From JBAYDV01 sp041668045 (lineage in GTDB: Bacteria > Bacteroidota > Bacteroidia > Bacteroidales > UBA932): DNA of 6,063 nucleotides. The notes beneath the pieces are model-generated. The model saw nothing but the letters and a program-made list of their open reading frames with translations. It searched no databases and was not told the origin of the DNA. The stretch is from assembly GCA_041668045.1 (NCBI GenBank), contig JBAYDV010000106.1, positions 1 to 6,063 of the forward strand, in the 5' to 3' direction. Shown here piece after piece: positions 1-6,028 of the stretch. Position 1 is the stretch's first letter. The number at the start of each line of letters is the position of its first letter. The translations under genes and the position numbers were made by a program.

Positions 1-126
1 AACAAAAAAGAGAAACAAGTTAAGCTTAGAGAACCTGACATCTTAATTGTGATTACAGGTGGAACAATGGCTTATACCAGACAAGATGGTGTTAAGATTA
101 TCCCAATCGGATGCTTGCGTGATTAA
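1..126 (+). CDS. 3' end of an unidentified protein (partial, enters from left edge)
   Basis: Frame 1 is open from the first base to a TAA at 124-126 and gives 41 residues. The start lies outside the window. The segment begins Lys/Glu-rich, then has a hydrophobic beta-strand-like stretch (ILIVITGG, about residues 16-23), a turn, and a final short strand ending in VKIIPIGCLRD. This reads as the folded C-terminal end of a real protein rather than random sequence. I do not recognise the family. The ending loosely recalls C-termini of some Bacteroidales ATP-binding proteins, but I cannot support that. The gene runs towards the minus-strand gene remnants, with about 24 bases between the stop codons, and I see no clear terminator in that gap. 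Confidence 0.5.
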   Translation, partial: NKKEKQVKLREPDILIVITGGTMAYTRQDGVKIIPIGCLRD

Positions 127-150
127 ATCATACATATAAATTAGTCTTGT

Positions 151-815
151 TCAATCAATGATGGTCGCTTTTTTAACTTTCGACCAAGTTATAGTAGCAT
201 TACGTTTATCATCATCTCTTTTTACTTTAAAATTACTTGGTTTATTAGGTCTCTTACCTCCTCCAATTCCAAATATACGAAAATCACTTATAGCTAAATT
301 ATCGCTACTTATCGTATGATGACGATATTTTACATAACGTGCTTTCACAGGCTACTCTAATTCAAAATATGCATGAGGTTCAACTACTATCTCTATTTAT
401 TATGGTCTTCCATGATTTAGCATCAGATGACACTTCGACAGAATAACGCTGATGCAAATTAGGAACCCTACCATATAATTTAGTTTCATGGTAATCTGCA
501 AAATTTATTTGTAAAGCATTAATAGTCATATCCTTTCCCAGATTGATACACACCCATTGTTTATCATTGTTATGAGCTGCTACCCAGAATGAAGAAATAT
601 TTTCGTCCACTAATTGATTTCCACCATGTCCAGTCACAGAAGAGGAAGTTTTAACTGGCTTTCTATAAGAAAGAAGCATCCAACCTGTAAAACCGCCTTT
701 GTCATATTGTTTTCTAGGCAATGAAGGAACATAATGAGGATAATCTCCGTAAGAAGTATCTGAATGTAATAAACCATCTTTATCAAAAAAGGATGGGAAC
801 ATGCACAACCTTCTC
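151..815 (-). pseudogene. Family-43-like glycosidase C-terminal fragment with discoidin (F5/8 C) and Fn3 start, degraded
   Basis: This is a remnant of a secreted polysaccharide-degrading enzyme. From about 812 down to 380 the frame reads through the end of a glycosidase catalytic domain (CMFPSFFDKDG, then DTSYGDYPHYVPS and FTGWMLLSY). It continues into a discoidin-type carbohydrate-binding domain (LVDENISSFWVAA, WVCINLGKDMTINALQINFADY, YSVEVSSDAKSW). A TGA at 380-382 ends this frame. The homologous sequence resumes in another frame at about 385 (VEPHAYFELE), meets a TAG at 352-354 where Lys or Gln is expected, and continues (PVKARYVKY, DFRIFGIGGGKRPNKPSNF) into an Fn3-like strand (ATITWSKVKKAT) before breaking off at 151-160. 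The N-terminal catalytic domain is missing, fused instead to SusC-like sequence. One frameshift, one stop and two truncated ends make it non-functional. The domain calls are by family memory. Exact GH family (43 or a relative) is uncertain, but pseudogene status is well supported. Confidence 0.75.
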
Positions 816-1132
816 TCAAATTTATAATTACTAATTTTAACTGTAGCATTATCTTTATTATATCCTAACGATACTCTATAAGGTAATGTTTCATCTAAAG
901 CGTTACCTTATAAACTTATATTCTGATTAGTAGTAAATCCTAATCTATATATCTGGTCTTGCCAATCAATATTCTCATCACCAAGTAGAGCTAATTTAGC
1001 AGGTACATCAGAGAAGTTATCATTCATATAATCACGGAACTCGTCGCCATCCATTACGTCATATCCTTGTGTGTTCTGTTTAATAGAGTAGCTAGAGCTA
1101 TAATTTACATGCATACCTCTACCTTTCCCCAT
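809..1132 (-). pseudogene. SusC-like TonB-dependent outer membrane receptor, internal fragment
   Basis: This stretch of about 108 codons matches the segment of SusC/RagA-type glycan importers that follows the plug domain. It has the GKGRG remnant of the usual TTKKGKxG motif, a beta strand (VNYSSSYSIKQ), the characteristic YDVMDGDEFRDYMND, a LALLGDENIDWQDQIYR block, and then GFTTNQNISL. A TAA at 908-910 stands where a Ser codon is usual. The same frame continues without a shift through GNALDETLPYRVSLGY and NATVKISNY to about 812, where it passes directly into glycosidase sequence. Intact SusC proteins are about 1000 residues, so some 90% is missing, including signal peptide, plug and barrel. 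The 5' end abuts the regulator fragment in a different frame (overlapping coordinates 1105-1132). SusC proteins import oligosaccharides with a SusD lipoprotein, and no SusD sequence remains here. The family call is confident and the fragment cannot be functional. Confidence 0.8.
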
Positions 1133-1932
1133 TTTATGTCATCTAAAGAACAATAAATATATTGGAATGCTCGCTCTATATCACCTTCCTCATATAGTAA
1201 TGGGGCTAAGTCTTGAAGTGATATATAACTCTTAGAAGCATTTTTAATATCATCGATTGAAGAATATATAAGACTTTGCTTATAATTTTCGGAATCTCCT
1301 AATGCTTTATAAATTTTAGCATAACTAGTGTTTAGGTATGGCTGGTCTTTTATGTTAAATTTATTTTCATGGCAATAATTATCTAAAATATTTTTAGCCT
1401 CATTTGCTTTCCCATCTCTGAGTAGAAGAAGAATATAATTACTAATATAGCTATAGGAATTAGGGTTATATAAAGAAAGTAGAGTATCTCTATATTCATA
1501 AAGTCTTTTGTTATATAGCTGTTTCTCTTCAATTGTTACTGCATTTCTTTTTAGGTAGTAATAGCATGAGTTATACAAGTAGTAATAATATGGGTTATTC
1601 TTAACGAAAGAATTCCTTTGTATATTATTTAAAATATTAAAAGCTTCGAAATATAAACCTGACCTTATATGAGCATCGGCTAGATTCATTTTAGCTAATG
1701 CTTGTTCTTTAAAGTTTAGATCATTAGATATTTCTACTCTCTTTTGAGCTACGACGACAGCAGAGTCAACCCTAAAAGATTTATATAATTGGAATATATT
1801 GCCATATATATCGAAAACCTCGTTACTATTTTTAGCTTCTCCTAATTTATCATAATATCTTTTAATTTTATTCCTATGTTGGCGCATATACATTTCTTTA
1901 TTAGATATAACATTATCTAATACTTTTCTTAT
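1105..1932 (-). pseudogene. TPR-containing DUF6377-type regulator, truncated at both ends
   Basis: The longest open stretch starts at an ATG at 1893 and encodes 262 residues, but family-like sequence begins earlier in the same frame at about 1932 (IRKVLDNVISNKEMYMRQ). It resembles the start of the mature region of Bacteroidales TPR proteins with a DUF6377 domain. The signal peptide and any proper start are absent: upstream the frame runs into the rpsC terminator and a stop. Numbered from the ATG, residues 20-45 carry a typical YGNIFQLYKSFRVDSA block, and helical TPR-like repeats are visible at about 67-90, 188-215 and 225-252 (LLYEEGDIERAFQYI). Similarity ends near SLDDI at about 1139; the last 8-9 residues are read-through into SusC sequence in the wrong frame. 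The expected transmembrane segment and C-terminal half are gone. Such proteins often sit beside SusC/SusD loci and are thought to regulate them. DUF assignment is from memory; truncation is clear. Confidence 0.65.
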
Positions 1933-1950
1933 AAACCTACAATTAGATAT

Positions 1951-1986
1951 AAAAAAAGCATGTTAAATAATTTAACATGCTTTTTT
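1951..1986 (-). terminator. Intrinsic terminator of the rplC-rpsC operon
   Basis: A perfect 10-bp inverted repeat, GCATGTTAAA (1958-1967) and TTTAACATGC (1971-1980), with a 3-nt loop, is flanked by seven A on the left and six T on the right. On the minus strand it forms a hairpin followed by a run of seven U, starting about 50 bases after the rpsC stop. The flanking A and T runs can extend the stem. The symmetry means it could also stop plus-strand transcription. A terminator directly after rpsC is unusual, because rplP normally follows in the same operon. Confidence 0.9.
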
Positions 1987-2032
1987 ATATTTAATATAAT
2001 TAAGCCACATTAAATGACTTAATATTATATTT

Positions 2033-2785
2033 TTAGTTGTTAGAACGTGATCTGTTATTTCCACCACGACGTCTGTCATTACGACGGCCACCACGACGGT
2101 TGTTATTACGACCACCTCTTTGGTTATTCTCTATACCTGCATTTGGAGAAAGGTCACGTTTACCGTAAACTTCACCTTTACAAATATAAACTTTAATACC
2201 TACTACACCAACTTTAGTATTAGCTTCAGCTAAAGCATAGTCAATATCTGCACGAAAAGTATGAAGAGGAGTTCTTCCTTCTTTATATAATTCGCTTCTA
2301 GCCATCTCAGCACCACCTAAACGACCACTGATCATTACTTTGATACCTTCAGCTCCCATACGCATAGTAGAAGCGATAGCCATTTTGATAGCTCTTCTAT
2401 ATGATACACGACCTTCGATTTGTCTAGCGATATTATTTGCTACTATATTAGCATCAAGTTCAGGTTTTCTAACTTCGAAAATGTTGATTTGAACTTCTTT
2501 GTTAGAAATTTTCTTCAACTCTTCTTTAAGTTTGTCTACCTCAGAACCACCTTTTCCGATGATAACACCAGGGCGAGATGTGTGAATAGTAATAGTTATT
2601 AATTTAAGAGTTCTTTCTATGACGATTTTTGAAATATTAGCCTTAGAAATACGTGCATATAAATATTTACGTATTTTATCGTCTTCTAAAATTTTATCCG
2701 CATAGTTAGTTCCACCGTACCAGTTAGAATCCCAGCCTCGGATAATTCCTAATCTATTGCTGATTGGATTGATTTTTTGTCCCAT
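2033..2785 (-). CDS. rpsC: 30S ribosomal protein S3 (uS3)
   Basis: S3 sits on the head of the small subunit and helps form the mRNA entry channel. The 250-residue protein starts MGQKINPISNRLGI and contains the type-2 KH domain with its GxxG loop (VIIGKGG, residues 75-80), the NIFEVRKPELDA block (101-112) and the C-terminal domain signatures (SYRRAIKMAI, MGAEGIKV, ISGRLGGAEMARSE, GRTPLHTFRADIDYA, VGIKVYICKGEVYGKR). Residues about 217-250 form an Arg/Gly/Asn-rich, presumably disordered tail with RGG motifs and a 9-residue tandem repeat, of the type seen in Bacteroidota S3. The start is one base after the rplV stop and is preceded by AGGAGG, so the two are probably translationally coupled. It is the last gene of this operon, followed by a terminator instead of rplP. 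Confidence 0.98.
   Translation of the reverse strand: MGQKINPISNRLGIIRGWDSNWYGGTNYADKILEDDKIRKYLYARISKANISKIVIERTLKLITITIHTSRPGVIIGKGGSEVDKLKEELKKISNKEVQINIFEVRKPELDANIVANNIARQIEGRVSYRRAIKMAIASTMRMGAEGIKVMISGRLGGAEMARSELYKEGRTPLHTFRADIDYALAEANTKVGVVGIKVYICKGEVYGKRDLSPNAGIENNQRGGRNNNRRGGRRNDRRRGGNNRSRSNN
2061..2114 (-). repeat. 27-bp tandem duplication in the rpsC tail
   Basis: Two adjacent 27-base units, 2061-2087 and 2088-2114, match at about 22 of 27 positions by eye; both begin CCACCACGACG on the plus strand and share ATTACGAC 17 bases in. They encode GRNNNRRGG (residues 225-233) and RRNDRRRGG (234-242) of S3. The repeat keeps the frame, so it lengthens the basic tail by nine residues without damaging the protein. 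Confidence 0.7.
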
Positions 2786-2786
2786 A

Positions 2787-3209
2787 TTATTCCTCCTCAG
2801 TAACGGTTTGTTTTTTTACTCCTAATACCATAGTAACGTGATTAGAACGTTTACGAATACGAGCTGCACGACCTTGAGGTGCAGTACGAATACGTTTTAA
2901 TGAACGTCCTTGACTAACCATAATAGTTTCAACTATTACATTGCCATTATCAAGTTCTTTGTGATTAGCTTCATTTTTAGCTTCCCAGTTTGCTATTGCA
3001 GAACGAAGAAGTTTATCTAAACGATTTGAAGCTTCTCTATTTGAATATTTTAAAATATCCAAAGCGCGATTAACTTCTACACCACGGATTTGATCTGCTA
3101 CGAGACGCATCTTCCTTGGTGAGGTAGGTACATTATTCAGCTTAGCTATTGCTGTCTGTTTCTTTATTTCTTTAAGCCTATCGGCCATTTGTCTTTTTCG
3201 AGATCCCAT
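2787..3209 (-). CDS. rplV: 50S ribosomal protein L22 (uL22)
   Basis: L22 binds 23S rRNA during early assembly and its long beta hairpin lines the peptide exit tunnel. The 140-residue product carries the family signatures AKLNNVPTSPRKMRLVADQI (residues about 22-41), VNRALDILKYSNREAS, LLRSAIANWEAKN, and the hairpin and C-terminal block RTAPQGRAARIRKRSNHVTMVLG. Length is typical for Bacteroidota L22, which have an extra basic N-terminal stretch. The ATG at 3209 is chosen because the MGSRKR start resembles relatives (MGARKK); it lies 25 bases after the rpsS stop in an A/T-rich gap with no Shine-Dalgarno motif. The C-terminal Glu codons (GAG GAG GAA) just before the stop supply the AGGAGG in front of rpsC. 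No sign of damage. Confidence 0.98.
   Translation of the reverse strand: MGSRKRQMADRLKEIKKQTAIAKLNNVPTSPRKMRLVADQIRGVEVNRALDILKYSNREASNRLDKLLRSAIANWEAKNEANHKELDNGNVIVETIMVSQGRSLKRIRTAPQGRAARIRKRSNHVTMVLGVKKQTVTEEE
2792..2797 (-). promoter_or_regulatory. Perfect Shine-Dalgarno AGGAGG before rpsC
   Basis: On the minus strand AGGAGG lies in the last codons of rplV, with six bases (AATAAT) between it and the rpsC ATG. No other gene of the operon has an equally good motif at this distance: rplC, rplW, rplB, rpsS and rplV begin after A/T-rich sequence, and rplD has only a distant GGAG. Bacteroidota rarely use Shine-Dalgarno pairing, so it may act here or may just reflect the Glu codons. Confidence 0.5.
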
Positions 3210-3234
3210 TATTGTAATTCTTTACATTAAATGA

Positions 3235-3501
3235 TTAACGATTACCCGAGTGACCTTTAAAGGTACGAGTAGGAGCAAATTCGCCTAACTTGTGACCTAC
3301 CATATTTTCGGTTACATAAACAGGAATAAACTTATTTCCGTTATGAACAGCGATCGTATGACCTACAAAGTCTGGGGAAATCATACTGGCACGTGACCAG
3401 GTTTTGATTACTTCTTTTTTCATTGACCCTTCATTCATAGAAAGAACTCTTTTTTCGAGAGCTTCTTGAATATAAGGACCTTTTCTTAGTGAACGACTCA
3501 T
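3235..3501 (-). CDS. rpsS: 30S ribosomal protein S19 (uS19)
   Basis: S19 lies in the head of the small subunit, pairs with S13 and contacts the large subunit and A-site tRNA region. The 88-residue product is full length and has the conserved start MSRSLRKGPYI, the IKTWSRASMISPDFVGHTIAVHNGNKF core (residues about 32-58) and the C-terminal signature MVGHKLGEFAPTRTFKGHSG. It begins 21 bases after the rplB stop in an A-rich leader (minus-strand ACAATAAAAAATT before the ATG) without a Shine-Dalgarno motif. It sits between rplB and rplV as in nearly all bacteria. Confidence 0.98.
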   Translation of the reverse strand: MSRSLRKGPYIQEALEKRVLSMNEGSMKKEVIKTWSRASMISPDFVGHTIAVHNGNKFIPVYVTENMVGHKLGEFAPTRTFKGHSGNR

Positions 3502-3522
3502 AATTTTTTATTGTTTATTCCG

Positions 3523-4347
3523 TTATTTTTTCCTTCTTTCAATAATAAATTTATTAGACGTACTATTAGGGTTACGAGTTTTATAACCTTTACTTGGAAG
3601 ACCTTTCCTTGAACGAGGAAGTCCACCAGACGCACGTCCTTCACCACCACCCATAGGGTGATCGACTGGATTCATTACTACTCCACGAACACGAGGTCTG
3701 CGGCCTTGCCAACGAGAACGTCCGGCTTTACCACCAACTTCAAGGTTGTGATCAGGATTAGAAACAGTACCAACAGTTGCGCGGCAAGAAGTTAAGACCA
3801 TTCTTGTTTCACCTGAAGGTAAACGAAGAATAGCGTGATTTCCTTCACGAGCTGTTAGTTGAGCATATGTTCCTGCACTACGTGCCATAGCAGCACCTTG
3901 TCCAGGATGAAGCTCGATATTATGAACCATTGTACCTAATGGAATTTCTGCAAGAGTAAGAGTATTACCTATCTCAGGAGCGACACCGCTTCCTGAAGCT
4001 ATCTTTTGACCTACTTTAAGGCCATTAGGAGCTATGATATAACGTTTCTCACCATCTGCATATATAACCATAGCGATTCTAGCGCTACGATTTGGATCGT
4101 ACTCAATGGTTTTTACGGTAGCTGTATATTCATCTTTGTCACGCAAGAAATCGATTACTCGATACATTCTTTTGTGACCACCACCAATATAGCGCATTGT
4201 CATTTTACCCTGATTGTTACGACCACCACTCTTCCTGATAGGCTCTAATAGAGATTTTTCAGGAGAAGTGCAAGTGATTGTATCAAAAGCGCTAATCATT
4301 TTATTTCTTGTACCAGGGGTAACTGGCTTAAATTTACGTAATGCCAT
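3523..4347 (-). CDS. rplB: 50S ribosomal protein L2 (uL2)
   Basis: L2 is a primary 23S rRNA binding protein next to the peptidyl transferase centre and needed for subunit association. The 274-residue product has the normal length and all main blocks: MALRKFKPVTPGTRN, the GGRNNQGKMTMRYIGGGHKR basic region (residues 41-60), the OB-fold part (EYDPNRSARIA, GEKRYIIAP), the SH3-like part (PLGTMVHNIELHPGQGA) and the C-terminal signature RGVVMNPVDHPMGGGEGR. His230 in that signature corresponds to the conserved E. coli His229. It starts five bases after the rplW stop, suggesting coupled translation. Confidence 0.99.
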   Translation of the reverse strand: MALRKFKPVTPGTRNKMISAFDTITCTSPEKSLLEPIRKSGGRNNQGKMTMRYIGGGHKRMYRVIDFLRDKDEYTATVKTIEYDPNRSARIAMVIYADGEKRYIIAPNGLKVGQKIASGSGVAPEIGNTLTLAEIPLGTMVHNIELHPGQGAAMARSAGTYAQLTAREGNHAILRLPSGETRMVLTSCRATVGTVSNPDHNLEVGGKAGRSRWQGRRPRVRGVVMNPVDHPMGGGEGRASGGLPRSRKGLPSKGYKTRNPNSTSNKFIIERRKK

Positions 4348-4352
4348 CTTGA

Positions 4353-4643
4353 TTAAATATTGCTGTAGAAATCAATTGTGTCATCTCCGGCTAAAGTCAC
4401 ATAAGCTTTCTTATAATGATTTGCACGGCCACTCAATAATCCCGCTTTTGTAAAACGACTCTTTTTCTTTCCGTGGTAATTAGCAGTATTAATACTTGAT
4501 ACTGTAACACCATACATTTCCTCTACCGCTTTCTTAATGTCTATTTTATTAGCATCGCGGTTTACTATGAAGCCATAACGACTAAGTTTCTCACCTAGGT
4601 TCGTTAGCTTTTCTGTTACTAAAGGTTTGATTAATATTCCCAT
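4353..4643 (-). CDS. rplW: 50S ribosomal protein L23 (uL23)
   Basis: L23 sits at the polypeptide tunnel exit and is the docking site for trigger factor and signal recognition particle. The 96-residue protein shows the family start ILIKPLVTEKLTNLGEK, the YGFIVNRDANKIDIKKAVEEMYGV block (residues about 23-46) and the extended loop with NTANYHGKKKSRFTKAG, followed by YKKAYVTLAGDDTIDFY. It lies 12 bases after rplD and five before rplB. The leader before the ATG is A/T-rich (minus-strand AAAAGTTATTAAAC). Length and motifs fit intact Bacteroidales L23. Confidence 0.97.
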   Translation of the reverse strand: MGILIKPLVTEKLTNLGEKLSRYGFIVNRDANKIDIKKAVEEMYGVTVSSINTANYHGKKKSRFTKAGLLSGRANHYKKAYVTLAGDDTIDFYSNI

Positions 4644-4655
4644 GTTTAATAACTT

Positions 4656-5282
4656 TTATTTACGTCTTTCTGCGATAATGTCTTGTACACCATCTACTAG
4701 AACAACATTATATGCATTCATTATAGCATATGTGTTGATCTCATCAACAGAAACTACATTAACATTATCAAGATTTCTAGACGAAATGTAAATATTATCT
4801 TGATTCTCAGGAAGAACGATTAAAGTTCTCCTTCCATTAGCCTTAATGTTATTAAGGATTTGAATTAGACCTTTGGTTTTAGGAGCATCCATAGAGAATG
4901 GCTCTACCATAGTAATCGCGTTATCTTTAGCTTTATAAGATAAAGCAGAATAACGGGCTAGCTGTTTAAGCTTCTTATTCAATTTAAACCTATAATCACG
5001 AGGCTGAGGCCCGAAAGCCCTTCCGCCACCAACAAATATTGGGGCTTTTATACTACCGTGACGAGCACCGCCAGAACCTTTCTGTCTAACGATTTTTTTC
5101 GTACTATGAGCGATTTCCCATCTTTCTTTAGTCTTGTGAGTACCTTGGCGTTTATTTGCAAGGTGCTGTTTTACATCAAGATAAATAGCATGGTCATTTG
5201 GTTCTATGCCAAAAATTTCTGAGTCTAAAGTAACTTTTTTACCTGACTCTGTTCCATCGATTTTGTAAACTGATAATTCCAT
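4656..5282 (-). CDS. rplD: 50S ribosomal protein L4 (uL4)
   Basis: L4 is an early assembly protein whose long loop reaches the narrow part of the exit tunnel; in enterobacteria it also represses the S10 operon, which is not known to apply in Bacteroidota. The 208-residue product has the N-terminal strand MELSVYKIDG, then HAIYLDVKQHLANKRQGTHKTK (about 31-52), the tunnel loop with RQKGSGGARHGSIKAPIFVG (66-85) and the GGGRAFGPQPRDY motif (85-97). The C-terminal part carries a strand TLIVLP and ends VVLVDGVQDIIAERRK. It begins four bases after the rplC stop. All conserved loop residues are present. Confidence 0.98.
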   Translation of the reverse strand: MELSVYKIDGTESGKKVTLDSEIFGIEPNDHAIYLDVKQHLANKRQGTHKTKERWEIAHSTKKIVRQKGSGGARHGSIKAPIFVGGGRAFGPQPRDYRFKLNKKLKQLARYSALSYKAKDNAITMVEPFSMDAPKTKGLIQILNNIKANGRRTLIVLPENQDNIYISSRNLDNVNVVSVDEINTYAIMNAYNVVLVDGVQDIIAERRK

Positions 5283-5286
5283 AACT

Positions 5287-5913
5287 TTAATTCTCCAAAA
5301 TTACATAAGAACCTTTGGCTCCAGGTATTGAACCTTTGACAAGTATTAAATTATTCTCAGGGATAACCTTAAGCACTCTCAAGTTAAAAACTTTAACTCG
5401 GTCGCAACCCATATGTCCGCCCATTCTCATACCAGGGAAAACTCTAGAAGGCCATGATGAAGCACCTAATGATCCAGGAGCACGTAATCTGTTATCCTGT
5501 CCATGTGTAGCTCCTCCAACTCCAGCGAAACCATGGCGTTTTACAACACCTTGGAAGCCTTTACCTTTAGAAATACCCGTAACGTCAACCCACTCGATAG
5601 CATCTTTTACATATAAGCTATCGACGGTAATAGTGTCACCAAGTTTTACATCATCACCGAATGATTTAAATTCGACAAGTTTGCGTTTTGGTGTGGTTCC
5701 TGCCTTCTTGAAGTGCCCTTGCATAGGCTTACTGGTGTGTTTTTCTTTTTTCTCGTCATAGGCAATCTGTACAGCGGCATAACCATCTTTTTCTACTGTA
5801 CGAATTTGCGTAACAACACAGGGACCAGCTTCAATAACGGTGCATGGGATGTTTTTCCCATCGGCACCGAAAACGGATGTCATTCCGATTTTCTTTCCAA
5901 TTAATCCAGGCAT
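5287..5913 (-). CDS. rplC: 50S ribosomal protein L3 (uL3)
   Basis: L3 initiates large-subunit assembly and reaches towards the peptidyl transferase centre with a long loop. The 208-residue product begins MPGLIGKKIGMTSVFGADGK and contains the family signature FKKAGTTPKRKLVEF (68-82), VDVTGISKGKGFQGVVKRHG (109-128), the loop THGQDNRLRAPGSLG (136-150) and the C-terminal NNLILVKGSIPGAKGS. The position matching the methylated Gln150 of E. coli L3 is a Ser (about 153), so PrmB methylation is not expected; I believe this is usual in the phylum. It is the first gene after the promoter; the usual upstream partner rpsJ is not present in the 150 bases before it. The ATG at 5913 follows an AATTAAAGACCA leader. 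Confidence 0.98.
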   Translation of the reverse strand: MPGLIGKKIGMTSVFGADGKNIPCTVIEAGPCVVTQIRTVEKDGYAAVQIAYDEKKEKHTSKPMQGHFKKAGTTPKRKLVEFKSFGDDVKLGDTITVDSLYVKDAIEWVDVTGISKGKGFQGVVKRHGFAGVGGATHGQDNRLRAPGSLGASSWPSRVFPGMRMGGHMGCDRVKVFNLRVLKVIPENNLILVKGSIPGAKGSYVILEN

Positions 5914-5943
5914 TGGTCTTTAATTAAATTAATGTTTATAAAT

Positions 5944-5993
5944 ACATTATGCATACTTAAGCATTCATTAATGCACTAATCCGCATTTTGCGG
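5944..5993 (-). promoter_or_regulatory. Structured 5' leader of the rplC operon
   Basis: Between the promoter and the rplC ATG lie about 80 transcribed bases. They contain a perfect hairpin CCGCA-TTT-TGCGG (plus-strand 5981-5993) that would sit at the very 5' end of the transcript, and a second weaker one GCATT-CATT-AATGC (5961-5974). Further GCAT/ATGC repeats (5951-5954, 5961-5964, 5971-5974) allow alternative pairings. Such a leader could stabilise the mRNA or bind a ribosomal protein for feedback control, but no known leader family is recognised. Confidence 0.4.
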
Positions 5994-5997
5994 GCTG

Positions 5998-6028
5998 CAA
6001 ATATACAACTAATATTCTAAATAACAAA
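5998..6028 (-). promoter_or_regulatory. Bacteroidota-type promoter of the rplC-rpsC operon
   Basis: On the minus strand TTTG (plus 6025-6028) is followed after exactly 19 bases by TATATTTG (plus 5998-6005). This fits the Bacteroides consensus TTTG, 19-21 bases, TAnnTTTG read by the phylum's primary sigma factor. Transcription should start about seven bases further on, near 5991, giving a leader of roughly 80 bases before rplC. An A-run upstream (opposite the T-run at 6040-6047) could act like an UP element, as expected for a strong ribosomal promoter. Confidence 0.85.

Noticed and set aside
380..808. Stand-alone 142-residue discoidin-domain protein
   Set aside because: Its start is only a TTG inside a longer open frame, it has no signal peptide, and homologous sequence continues on both sides across a frameshift. 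It is a piece of a broken glycosidase gene.
634..849. 71-residue minus-strand open frame overlapping the glycosidase fragment
   Set aside because: It is an out-of-frame overlap of the SusC/glycosidase remnant, which accounts for this DNA in another frame.
908..910. TAA in SusC-like sequence as a recoded or suppressed codon
   Set aside because: TAA is used as an ordinary stop in this window, for example after rplC and rplV, and the fragment is broken at both ends, so a plain nonsense mutation is the simpler reading.
2000..2022. Second hairpin just after rpsC (TTAAG ... CTTAA)
   Set aside because: Only a five-pair A/T-rich stem with a 13-base loop and no following U-run; unlikely to be functional beside the strong terminator at 1951-1986.
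5395..5460. Replacement of the L3 PrmB methylation-site Gln by Ser (residue about 153)
   Set aside because: As far as I recall, Bacteroidota L3 proteins commonly have Ser or Cys around this site, so this appears lineage-typical rather than a novelty.
5315..5761. 148-residue plus-strand open frame opposite rplC
   Set aside because: Antisense shadow of a conserved ribosomal gene with no recognisable protein features; the same applies to the plus-strand frames opposite rpsC, rplB, rplW and the start of rplC.
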